Shown: positions 1 to 4,979 of the stretch, piece after piece | Position numbering within the stretch: position 1 is the stretch's first letter | Layout: each line of letters opens with the position of its first letter | Source of the DNA: Actinomycetota bacterium | Lineage (GTDB): Bacteria > Actinomycetota > Thermoleophilia > Gaiellales > Gaiellaceae | Assembly: GCA_013821525.1 (NCBI GenBank) | Contig: JACDGR010000255.1 | Location: forward strand, 1-5,375 | DNA: 5,375 bases | Direction: 5' to 3' | The notes under the pieces: model-generated | Seen by the model: only the letters and a program-made list of their open reading frames with translations | Told to the model about the DNA's origin: nothing | Databases searched by the model: none | Made by a program: the position numbers and the translations under genes

Positions 1-452
1 CGGCTGCCCTTGCGGACTGGCTGGCCGGGAGGGGATTGCTGGCCCCAGGCGAGGCCGCCACCCGGGGCGAGCTCCTCGAGGCGATCGGCGTGCGCGAGGC
101 GCTCCGCGACCTGCTGGCTGCGCAGAGCGGGCTTGAGGCGGACGTGGAGGCGGCCACAACGGCGCTCGATGCGGCCGCCTCCCGCGCGAAGCTGTCGCTC
201 CACTTCGCGGCCGGCCGTGCAGAGGTCGCGCCGGGCGCCGGTGGGGTTCGGGGTGCAATCGGGCGCATCCTCGTCGAGGTCGCCGCCGCGATGGCAGACG
301 GGACCTGGGAGCGGATGAAGGCGTGCCGTGCGACCGACTGCCGCTGGGCATTCCTCGACGAGGCAAAGAATCGCTCGCGGGCCTGGTGCTCCATGCAGAG
401 CTGTGGGAATCGTGAGAAGGTGCGCGCCTACCGGGAGCGTCACGCCCATTAG
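1..452 (+). CDS. ABATE/CGNR zinc-finger domain regulator, 3' part (5' end outside window)
   Basis: This is the C-terminal 149 residues of a protein whose start lies upstream; the first full codon is at position 3 and the stop is TAG at 450-452. The visible part begins in a helical region (ALADWLAGRGLL) typical of the latter half of an ABATE (DUF1470) domain. It ends in a CGNR zinc finger: Cys108, Cys113, Cys129 and Cys134 of the fragment form CX4C-X15-CX4C, and the second pair carries the diagnostic SCGNREKV followed by a basic AYRERH tail. Family knowledge: CGNR fingers are thought to bind DNA, and these proteins are annotated as putative stress or transcription regulators. The target is unknown. 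An internal TTG at 36 could be mistaken for a start, but the reading frame and domain continue upstream of it. The 3' end overlaps the next gene, so co-transcription with the DUF1028 gene is likely. Confidence 0.9.
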   Translation, partial: AALADWLAGRGLLAPGEAATRGELLEAIGVREALRDLLAAQSGLEADVEAATTALDAAASRAKLSLHFAAGRAEVAPGAGGVRGAIGRILVEVAAAMADGTWERMKACRATDCRWAFLDEAKNRSRAWCSMQSCGNREKVRAYRERHAH

Positions 453-1344
453 CGCCGTCAGAGGAACCTTCTCGATCGTTGCCGCCGACCTCGCCGCCGG
501 CGAAGTCGGCTGCGCCGTGCAGTCGAAGTACTTCTCGGTCGGCTCTGTCGTCCCCTGGGCGCGGGCAGGCGTCGGTGCCGTGGCAACCCAGGCGGCGGGC
601 GTTGCAGCCTTCGGCGAGCAGGCCCTCGTTCGACTCGCGGCAGGGACGACGCCCGAAGAAGCGCTCGCCGCGGTGCTGACCGACGACGGAGGGCGTGAGA
701 CGCGGCAGCTCGGAATCGTCACGGCCGACGGCCGCGCGGCTGCCTTCACGGGGGCCGAGTGCCTCGAGTGGGCCGGGCACCGGGTCGGGGCGGGCTTCGC
801 GGTGCAGGGGAACATCCTCGCCGGCCCCACAGTCGTCGACGAGCTGGCGCGCGCGTTCGAGGAGACGGTCGGCTCGCTTGCCGAGCGGCTCGTCGCGGCG
901 CTCGAGGCCGGGCAGGCAGCGGGCGGCGACCGGCGTGGTCAGCAATCGGCCGCGCTCGTCGTCGAGCGCGTCGGCGCAGCGGCGGCCTCGCGCGAAGGCA
1001 TCGACCGGGTGTGTGACCTGCGCGTCGAGGATCATGCGGAGCCGATCGTCGAGCTGCGGCGGCTGCTCGGGATCTGGCAGGTCTGGCAGGCGCTCGCGCG
1101 GGCCAACGCGCACTACGAGGCCCGGGAGTACGCGACCGGCGCCGACGAGTTGAGACGCGCGCTCGTGGGGGCCGAGGACGCGCTCGTGCTCTACAACCTG
1201 GCGTGTTACGAGTCGCTCGCCTGCCGTTCCGCGCAAGCGGTCGAGCACCTCCGCCGCGCCGTCGAGCTCGAGCCGTCCTATCGTTCGCTCGCCGCGGGCG
1301 ACAGCGATTTCGATCCGGTGCGTAACGAGCTAGACGCGCTCTAA
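412..1344 (+). CDS. DUF1028 family protein (Ntn-hydrolase-like fold) with C-terminal TPR region
   Basis: With GTG 412 as start the protein has 310 residues. The DUF1028 domain begins at Thr19 (GTFSIVAAD) and continues through AVQSKYFSVGSVVPWARAG, GVGAVATQA, RQLGIVTADG, QGNILAG (about 132-138) and AGGDRRGQQSAAL (about 170-182), all hallmarks of the family. Residues about 228-297 form a tetratricopeptide-like helical tail (YNLACYES, then AVEHLRRAVELEPSY), a known architecture for this family. DUF1028 proteins have an Ntn-hydrolase-like fold; the substrate is not known, though peptidoglycan-related roles have been proposed. The start is uncertain. ATG 328 would give 338 residues but lies 125 nt inside the CGNR gene and only adds sequence that shadows it. 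GTG 412 overlaps by 41 nt. A rare ATT at 448 has GGGAG 10 nt upstream and lies closest to the domain. No signal peptide is seen, so it is probably cytoplasmic. Confidence 0.88.
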   Translation: MRRCAPTGSVTPISAVRGTFSIVAADLAAGEVGCAVQSKYFSVGSVVPWARAGVGAVATQAAGVAAFGEQALVRLAAGTTPEEALAAVLTDDGGRETRQLGIVTADGRAAAFTGAECLEWAGHRVGAGFAVQGNILAGPTVVDELARAFEETVGSLAERLVAALEAGQAAGGDRRGQQSAALVVERVGAAAASREGIDRVCDLRVEDHAEPIVELRRLLGIWQVWQALARANAHYEAREYATGADELRRALVGAEDALVLYNLACYESLACRSAQAVEHLRRAVELEPSYRSLAAGDSDFDPVRNELDAL

Positions 1345-1346
1345 TC

Positions 1347-1369
1347 CGGTTCGGACACGGCTCGAACCG
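1347..1369 (+). terminator. Hairpin after DUF1028 gene, candidate terminator
   Basis: Two nucleotides after the TAA stop, CGGTTCG (1347-1353) and CGAACCG (1363-1369) form a perfect 7-bp stem, extendable by a G-U pair (1354/1362) to leave a 7-nt loop. No T-run follows, so it would be a U-tract-less terminator or a 3'-end stabilising hairpin. It separates the DUF1028 unit from the next promoter. Confidence 0.5.
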
Positions 1370-1420
1370 CCACTTGCGCGACTGTGGGCCGATCGACACG
1401 CTTTCATTCCAGATGTGGCA

Positions 1421-1449
1421 CAGACACGTTGCGCACTGCCCCGTACCGT
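1421..1449 (+). promoter_or_regulatory. Candidate promoter for the secreted-protein operon
   Basis: A -35-like CAGACA (1421-1426, 4 of 6 to TTGACA) is followed by a 17-nt spacer and a -10-like TACCGT (1444-1449, fitting TAnnnT). Transcription would start near 1456 and give a leader of about 20 nt carrying the strong Shine-Dalgarno sequence. The spacing is ideal but the hexamers are only partial matches. A short TGTG-G-CACA palindrome (1414-1422) abuts the -35 element. Confidence 0.4.
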
Positions 1450-1465
1450 TGCCGTCACTGGCAAC
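1448..1465. promoter_or_regulatory. Palindrome GTTGCC-N6-GGCAAC, candidate operator or leader hairpin
   Basis: GTTGCC (1448-1453) and GGCAAC (1460-1465) are perfect inverted repeats around GTCACT. The palindrome overlaps the end of the proposed -10 element, covers the expected transcription start and ends 2 nt before the Shine-Dalgarno sequence. As DNA it is well placed for a repressor. If transcription starts further upstream it would instead be an RNA hairpin flanking the ribosome site. No binding protein can be named. Confidence 0.35.
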
Positions 1466-1466
1466 C

Positions 1467-1474
1467 AAAGGAGG
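1467..1474 (+). promoter_or_regulatory. Strong but close-set ribosome binding site
   Basis: AAAGGAGG is a near-complete match to the anti-Shine-Dalgarno sequence and fixes ATG 1478 as the start. Only 3 nt (CAC) separate GGAGG from the ATG, which is shorter than usual and may reduce initiation despite the strong pairing. Confidence 0.8.
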
Positions 1475-1477
1475 CAC

Positions 1478-1921
1478 ATGCGCAAGGTATGCACCATCGT
1501 CGGGTTGATCTTCGCCCTCGCGGCACCGGGGGCCGCACTCGCTGCGGCGGGTCAGCCCGCTCCGCCGCCCGTGGTCTGCGGCCCGGCCTCGTGTGACGGG
1601 GGCGGGTACGGCTCAACGGGCTGCTGGCAGAACACGTGGTGGGCGTCGGGTGGCATCCAGTACTACTCGTACTTCAAGCACTACTTCGTCGTCAGCTGGT
1701 GCAAGAACAACGGGACGCTCACGGCGGTCAACGTTCTCGCACACGGCTGCGACACGAGCGGCTTCGGCGCCTGCAGCGCGGGGCCGTGGTGGACGACGTC
1801 GGGTGGAGTCGGATTTAGAACGTGGAGCTTCGAAGCCCACGCCAACGTCTCGACGACGCTCGCGAAACTGCTCGGCTACAACTTCAGTGACACCCTCTGG
1901 GGATCGATCACGCCGGGTTAG
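1478..1921 (+). CDS. Secreted Cys/Trp-rich small protein of unknown family
   Basis: This encodes 147 residues beginning MRK after a strong Shine-Dalgarno sequence. Residues 1-22 form a classical Sec signal peptide: basic n-region, hydrophobic core VGLIFALAAPGA and an ALA site at 20-22, with cleavage after 22 or 24. There is no lipobox, so the mature protein of about 124 residues should be exported as a soluble protein. It opens with a short Pro-rich stretch (QPAPPP) and holds six cysteines (34, 39, 49, 75, 91, 99), enough for three disulfides. Aromatics are abundant, including WW pairs at 54-55 and 104-105 and the cluster YYSYF at 62-66. The pattern looks like a compact, disulfide-stabilised, beta-rich domain, but I do not recognise the family and see no catalytic motif. 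An upstream GTG-type extension to 1415 would bury the signal peptide and is rejected. The gene is probably coupled to the small membrane-protein gene downstream. Confidence 0.85.
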   Translation: MRKVCTIVGLIFALAAPGAALAAAGQPAPPPVVCGPASCDGGGYGSTGCWQNTWWASGGIQYYSYFKHYFVVSWCKNNGTLTAVNVLAHGCDTSGFGACSAGPWWTTSGGVGFRTWSFEAHANVSTTLAKLLGYNFSDTLWGSITPG

Positions 1922-1924
1922 GAG
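1920..1924 (+). promoter_or_regulatory. Ribosome binding site overlapping the upstream stop codon
   Basis: AGGAG begins on the last two bases of the TAG stop (1919-1921) of the secreted-protein gene and lies 8 nt before ATG 1933. The spacing is ideal, it supports the 41-codon gene as real, and it implies that ribosomes finishing the first gene can start on the second. Confidence 0.7.
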
Positions 1925-1932
1925 CAGATCAG

Positions 1933-2058
1933 ATGCGGCACCTACTCTTTGCGATGATCGGAGTGCTCTTGATCCTCGTAATAATTCCGACCATGCTCGT
2001 CGTGCTCGACCGGCACAGCGGCCATGTCGATCACGCGCCGATCTCGGCGACGCCGTAA
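1933..2058 (+). CDS. 41-residue single-span membrane protein
   Basis: A short frame from ATG 1933 to TAA 2056-2058 encodes 41 residues. Residues 4-25 (LLFAMIGVLLILVIIPTMLVVL) are an uninterrupted hydrophobic span following a short basic N-terminus (MRH). A polar tail of 16 residues follows, with His28, His31, His34 and flanking Asp26 and Asp33. Evidence for a real gene: AGGAG 8 nt before the ATG, an 11-nt gap from the upstream stop, mostly G/C third positions, and a coherent membrane segment. The topology is probably N-in with the tail outside, though this short span could also act as an uncleaved signal anchor. No family is recognised. It may anchor, export or protect against the co-transcribed secreted protein; that is inference from context only. 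Confidence 0.7.
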   Translation: MRHLLFAMIGVLLILVIIPTMLVVLDRHSGHVDHAPISATP

Positions 2059-2079
2059 GTCGTCGCTCGTCCGAACCGA

Positions 2080-2120
2080 TGCCCGCCGGCCGTGGAGCTT
2101 CGTCCCACGACCGACGGGCA
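2080..2120 (-). terminator. Long hairpin in the convergent gap, candidate MMPL terminator
   Basis: Arms 2080-2096 and 2104-2120 enclose a 7-nt loop. In minus-strand RNA all 17 positions pair, three of them as G-U (2086/2114, 2090/2110, 2096/2104). On the plus strand the same three positions are C-A or A-C mismatches, leaving 14 pairs. The hairpin starts 28 nt beyond the MMPL stop and also lies 21 nt beyond the 41-residue gene, so it could act in both directions, more stably for the minus transcript. No T-run follows on either side. Confidence 0.6.
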
Positions 2121-2124
2121 GCTT

Positions 2125-2139
2125 CCCGCGCTGCGCGGG
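2125..2139. terminator. Short GC hairpin just after the MMPL stop
   Basis: CCCGCG (2125-2130) and CGCGGG (2134-2139) form a perfect 6-bp GC stem with a CTG loop, 9 nt beyond the MMPL stop codon and 4 nt from the longer hairpin. No U-tract follows on either strand. It may act with the neighbouring hairpin as a tandem terminator or 3'-end stabiliser. Confidence 0.35.
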
Positions 2140-2148
2140 GGATCGGGA

Positions 2149-4308
2149 TCAGTCGACGGCGGAGGCGGGCTCGGGCGGCGAGTCCGCAAGCAGCAACCGG
2201 GCGACCGGACGTGGGAACCACCAGTTCCAGCGGCCGAGTAGCTGCATCAGGGACGGCACGAGCAACGCTCGGATCACCGTCGCGTCGAAGATCACGCCGG
2301 CAGACAGGCCGATCCCGAATTGCTTGATGTCGGTGCCCGGACTCGTCGAAAGGATGAAAAACGCGAGACAGAGGACGAGCGCGGCGCTCGTCACGAGCTT
2401 CCCGGTTCGCGAAAGCCCAAGCGCGATCGCTTGTGTGGTGTCGCCCGATTCGTCGTAGGCCTCGCGCATGCGCGTCAACATGAAGACCTCGTAATCCATC
2501 GAGAGCCCGTAGAGGAACGCGAAGATCATCAAAGGGATCCACGGGATGATCGCGTTCGTCGCCGGCACGTTCCAGATCGCCTGGGCGCCGTGGCCCCACT
2601 GGAAGATGAAGACGACGATGCCGTACGCGGCGCCGAGCGAGATCAGGTTCAGGATCACGGCCTTCAGCGGCAGGATCAGCGACCGGAACGCGCGCGCCAG
2701 CAGCAGATAGGTGAGCAGCACGACGAACAGCAGCACGTAGGGGAAGTTGCCGTAGACGGCGTGCACGAAGTCCTGATCCTCCGCGGAGACGCCGCCGAGC
2801 GTGACCTGCAGCCCGGTCGCGCTCGCGACCGCAGGCAGCACGTCGTGCTGCAGCGCGGAGATCGTGTGCTTCGTCGTCTTCGAGGCGCCGTCGTCACTCG
2901 GGATCGCTTCGATCACCGCTGCACCGTGTCCGCGCCAGGCGGTCGGGGCGACCGCCCCGTCGATACCCGGAGTCGAGCGAAGGCGAGCGGTGATCGTCTG
3001 GAGCTGCGCCTCGGTCGGGGCGCCCTCGACGAGCACCTCGAACGGCTTGAAGACGCCGGCCGAGATGCCGGCGTCGTAGATCGCTGTACGGCCCTCGATC
3101 GCAGGCCCGCCGCCGGGGCGATCCTTCGCCAGTGCCTCGCTCGGATTGAGCTGAACGCCCGGGATGAGCAGCGCGGCAACGATCACGATTCCGATCGCCG
3201 CGGTCACGCCGGCACGCTTCGTGACGACGCCGGCCCACCAGCCCCAGAAGCCGCTTGCCGTGTCGCTTCCCTCGACGATGCGCTTCGGCATCACGCGCGC
3301 CCGGTTGATGCGCGGCCCGAGTAGCGCGAGCATCGCAGGCAGCAGCGTGATCGATGCGAGCACCGACACGGCCGGGATCAGCATCCCACCGATTCCGATC
3401 GAGCGGATGAACGGCAGGGGCAGCAGCACCATGCTGACGAGCCCGACCGCGACGGTCGAGCCGGAGACGATCACCGAGCGGCCCGCGTGCTGCATGGTCG
3501 TGACGATCGCTTCTTCCGTCGGCTGACCGTGACGCAGCTCCTCGCGGAAACGGAAGATGATCAGCAGCGCGTAGTCGATCGAGACGCCGAGGCCGACCAG
3601 CGCGATCAGGAATTGGACGATGATCGACACGTTGGTCACGTAGGTGAGCAGCCAGACGAGGGTGAACGTGTTCAGGATCGACGCGATTGCCGTGACGAGA
3701 GGCATCGCGATTGCGGGCAACGTCCCGAACACGAACAGCAAGATAATCAGCGCGCCCAATCCGCCGATCAGCGTCTCGGTGAGGATCGAGGGCCCGTTCG
3801 AGGCGCCCTTGTCAGCGGCGAGCTCGATCGGGTCGCGACCGGTCACGTACGCCTGTACGCCTGCGTGCGTCGAGCGGTCGAGCGCCCGCTGCGTGCGTTC
3901 GCTCCCGGGATCCGACCCGAAGCCCGGCAGCCCCGGCCGGACGATCTCGGCGAAGGTGGTGTGACGATCCTTCGAGACGTACAGGTCGTTTCCGGTGGAG
4001 AAGAATGAGCTGGAGCGCGCCCCGGGGTTCGCGCCGATCGCCGCGTCGAGCGCTGCCTTCGTGCCCGGTGCCTTCGTCACGTCGCCCGGCGCCTTGACGA
4101 CGATCACGAGCGGCGCGTTCTCACCGGTGCCGATCGCCTTGATCGTCCGCTGGTTCGCCTCGTACGCGGAGTAGCCGGGGATCGAGAACGACTCGAACCA
4201 GCGCTTCGACACCTGACCGGCGGAAAACGCCCCGAAGACGGTCAGGACGAGCCAGATTCCGACCACCGTCCAGCGGTGGCGAAGGATTGTCCGTGCGAGC
4301 GCGGTCAC
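2149..4308 (-). CDS. MMPL family RND transporter, complete (719 aa)
   Basis: This is an inner-membrane RND-superfamily exporter of the MmpL type, complete from GTG (4306-4308) to TGA (2149-2151). The layout is canonical: TM1 (about 12-31), a first extracytoplasmic loop (about 35-175), TM2-6 (about 178-330), TM7 (about 368-385), a second loop (about 386-520) and TM8-12 (about 523-690). TM4 carries SIDY (Asp245-Tyr246) and TM10 carries SMDY (Asp605-Tyr606), the paired Asp-Tyr residues expected for proton relay. The length of about 720 residues is typical of compact actinobacterial MMPL proteins, without the long C-terminal extension of mycobacterial MmpL3. Family members export lipids, siderophores or other hydrophobic compounds; nothing here identifies the substrate, and no partner membrane-fusion or lipid-synthesis gene is adjacent. 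The Shine-Dalgarno signal is weak, and a TAAAGT element lies 8 nt upstream, suggesting a very short leader. It is divergent from the small membrane-protein genes and convergent with the secreted-protein operon. Confidence 0.95.
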   Translation of the reverse strand: MTALARTILRHRWTVVGIWLVLTVFGAFSAGQVSKRWFESFSIPGYSAYEANQRTIKAIGTGENAPLVIVVKAPGDVTKAPGTKAALDAAIGANPGARSSSFFSTGNDLYVSKDRHTTFAEIVRPGLPGFGSDPGSERTQRALDRSTHAGVQAYVTGRDPIELAADKGASNGPSILTETLIGGLGALIILLFVFGTLPAIAMPLVTAIASILNTFTLVWLLTYVTNVSIIVQFLIALVGLGVSIDYALLIIFRFREELRHGQPTEEAIVTTMQHAGRSVIVSGSTVAVGLVSMVLLPLPFIRSIGIGGMLIPAVSVLASITLLPAMLALLGPRINRARVMPKRIVEGSDTASGFWGWWAGVVTKRAGVTAAIGIVIVAALLIPGVQLNPSEALAKDRPGGGPAIEGRTAIYDAGISAGVFKPFEVLVEGAPTEAQLQTITARLRSTPGIDGAVAPTAWRGHGAAVIEAIPSDDGASKTTKHTISALQHDVLPAVASATGLQVTLGGVSAEDQDFVHAVYGNFPYVLLFVVLLTYLLLARAFRSLILPLKAVILNLISLGAAYGIVVFIFQWGHGAQAIWNVPATNAIIPWIPLMIFAFLYGLSMDYEVFMLTRMREAYDESGDTTQAIALGLSRTGKLVTSAALVLCLAFFILSTSPGTDIKQFGIGLSAGVIFDATVIRALLVPSLMQLLGRWNWWFPRPVARLLLADSPPEPASAVD

Positions 4309-4316
4309 CGACTCTG

Positions 4317-4322
4317 ACTTTA
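4317..4322 (-). promoter_or_regulatory. Candidate -10 element for the MMPL gene
   Basis: On the minus strand TAAAGT (TAnnnT type) ends 8 nt before the GTG start, which would place the transcription start at or very near the start codon. No good -35 hexamer is seen at 16-18 nt. The absence of a clear Shine-Dalgarno sequence agrees with leaderless or near-leaderless expression. Confidence 0.35.
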
Positions 4323-4373
4323 CACGGCGGCATGCTGTCCGCTGGACGAAACTCGGACGCCCGCGAGGTCTCG

Positions 4374-4379
4374 TACACT
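4374..4379 (+). promoter_or_regulatory. Candidate leaderless -10 element for the 84-residue gene
   Basis: TACACT (4 of 6 to TATAAT) lies 6 nt before ATG 4386, so transcription should start at the ATG. There is no Shine-Dalgarno sequence in the gap. The -35 region holds only a weak GGAC at 4355-4358. It sits in the 77-bp divergent gap (4309-4385) shared with the MMPL gene, which otherwise holds only an imperfect inverted repeat around GCATGC (4325-4344). Confidence 0.45.
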
Positions 4380-4385
4380 TGCCGG

Positions 4386-4640
4386 ATGTCGAGTGGCGCC
4401 TGGGAGCTGGTCTTCATGCTCGTGATCCTGAAGATCCCGATCGTTTACCTCGGTCTCGTCGTCTGGTACGCGATTCGCGCAGAGCCCGAGCCGGGCGTCG
4501 ATCCCAGCGAGTACTCCACCTGGCGCCCGTGGCGCAAGCCCGATCGGCCGCGCCGCGAGGGCCCGCACGGGACGCGCGATGGCGCAGGCGTGCAGCGCGG
4601 TCGGCGGGATGACGCACGGCGAGCTAGAGTCGCGCCCTGA
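4386..4640 (+). CDS. Small single-span membrane protein, 84 aa, unknown function
   Basis: From ATG 4386 this encodes 84 residues: a short N-terminus (MSSGAWE), one hydrophobic span (about 8-30, LVFMLVILKIPIVYLGLVVW) with a central Lys-Ile-Pro, and a polar cytoplasmic-type tail. The tail starts RAEPEPGVDP, then WRPWRKPDRPRRE, and becomes strongly Arg-rich and low in complexity towards the C-terminus. No known domain is recognised. The start at 4386 is preferred over in-frame upstream starts (4287 on) because those add non-membrane sequence running back across the divergent promoter and into the MMPL gene; TACACT 6 nt before the ATG supports a leaderless mRNA. The TGA stop (4638-4640) overlaps the next gene's ATG by one base, so the two are translationally coupled. 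Confidence 0.8.
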   Translation: MSSGAWELVFMLVILKIPIVYLGLVVWYAIRAEPEPGVDPSEYSTWRPWRKPDRPRREGPHGTRDGAGVQRGRRDDARRARVAP

Positions 4641-4927
4641 TGGCCGCCGCTGAGACCGAACGCGAACGTCAGGGTCGCGCAGCTCAGGGACGCAGCCCGG
4701 CCGAGTCGATTGCCGGTCTGATGGCCGCCGGGGCGGTGTTCCTCGGTGGGTTCGAGCTCCTCTACCGGCCGTTTCGCCTCGCGCCCGCTGCACTGATCCT
4801 GCTGCTCTTCGCGACGGTGATGAGCAAGCGGCAGCAGAAGCTGATCGCCTTCGGCTTCGCGATGGTCGGGATCTGCTTCGTCGTCGGCGCGGCGATCCAG
4901 GTGCTCACGCACCACCCGCTCTACTAG
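4640..4927 (+). CDS. Small three-span membrane protein, 95 aa, unknown function
   Basis: This encodes 95 residues. A charged cytoplasmic N-terminus (about 1-22, rich in Glu, Arg and Gln) precedes three hydrophobic segments: about 24-42 (IAGLMAAGAVFLGGFELLY), about 46-62 (RLAPAALILLLFATVMS) and about 68-89 (LIAFGFAMVGICFVVGAAIQVL). A basic turn (SKRQQK) lies between the second and third. The C-terminus is short (THHPLY). No catalytic motif or recognised family is visible. Its ATG shares a base with the preceding TGA (TGATG), indicating coupled translation with the 84-residue membrane protein, with which it may interact. The sucA start follows 52 nt later with its own candidate promoter, so a link to sucA is only positional. 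Confidence 0.85.
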   Translation: MAAAETERERQGRAAQGRSPAESIAGLMAAGAVFLGGFELLYRPFRLAPAALILLLFATVMSKRQQKLIAFGFAMVGICFVVGAAIQVLTHHPLY

Positions 4928-4945
4928 TCGCGTCGGCGGCGAAAG

Positions 4946-4973
4946 AGGACAGCAGCACCCTCCCTGGTACAAC
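4946..4973 (+). promoter_or_regulatory. Candidate promoter for sucA
   Basis: AGGACA (4946-4951, 4 of 6 to TTGACA), a 16-nt spacer and TACAAC (4968-4973, 4 of 6 to TATAAT) end 6 nt before the GTG start, predicting a leaderless transcript. The -10 lies inside an inverted repeat, CCCTG (4962-4966) and CAGGG (4975-4979), whose right arm abuts the GTG start and could bind a regulator. Confidence 0.45.
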
Positions 4974-4979
4974 ACAGGG

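Noticed and set aside
1347..1369. Possible tRNA T-arm (GGTTCG followed by CGAACC)
   Set aside because: The loop is 7-9 nt with the wrong sequence, and no acceptor, D or anticodon arms can be built around it; a plain hairpin explains it.
746..1477. 243-codon minus-strand open frame opposite the DUF1028 gene
   Set aside because: Highly Arg/Pro-rich shadow; the plus strand carries all the DUF1028 motifs.
1593..2327. 244-codon plus-strand open frame over the secreted and small membrane genes
   Set aside because: Composition is Arg/Ser/Thr repeats without pattern; it conflicts with a signal-peptide gene that has a strong ribosome site and with the terminator region.
1613..2599. 328-codon minus-strand open frame crossing the secreted-protein operon and the MMPL 3' end
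   Set aside because: Arg/Ala-rich low-complexity product that spans two real genes and the terminator hairpins; no ribosome site or domain.
2320..3324. 334-codon plus-strand open frame opposite the MMPL gene
   Set aside because: The product is Arg/Asp/Gln-rich without domain or membrane segments, as expected for an antisense frame of a GC-rich gene; the minus strand encodes a complete canonical transporter.
4625..4630. TAGAGT as a separate promoter for the 95-residue gene
   Set aside because: It lies inside the upstream coding sequence, has no -35 at usable spacing, and the TGATG overlap already explains expression.
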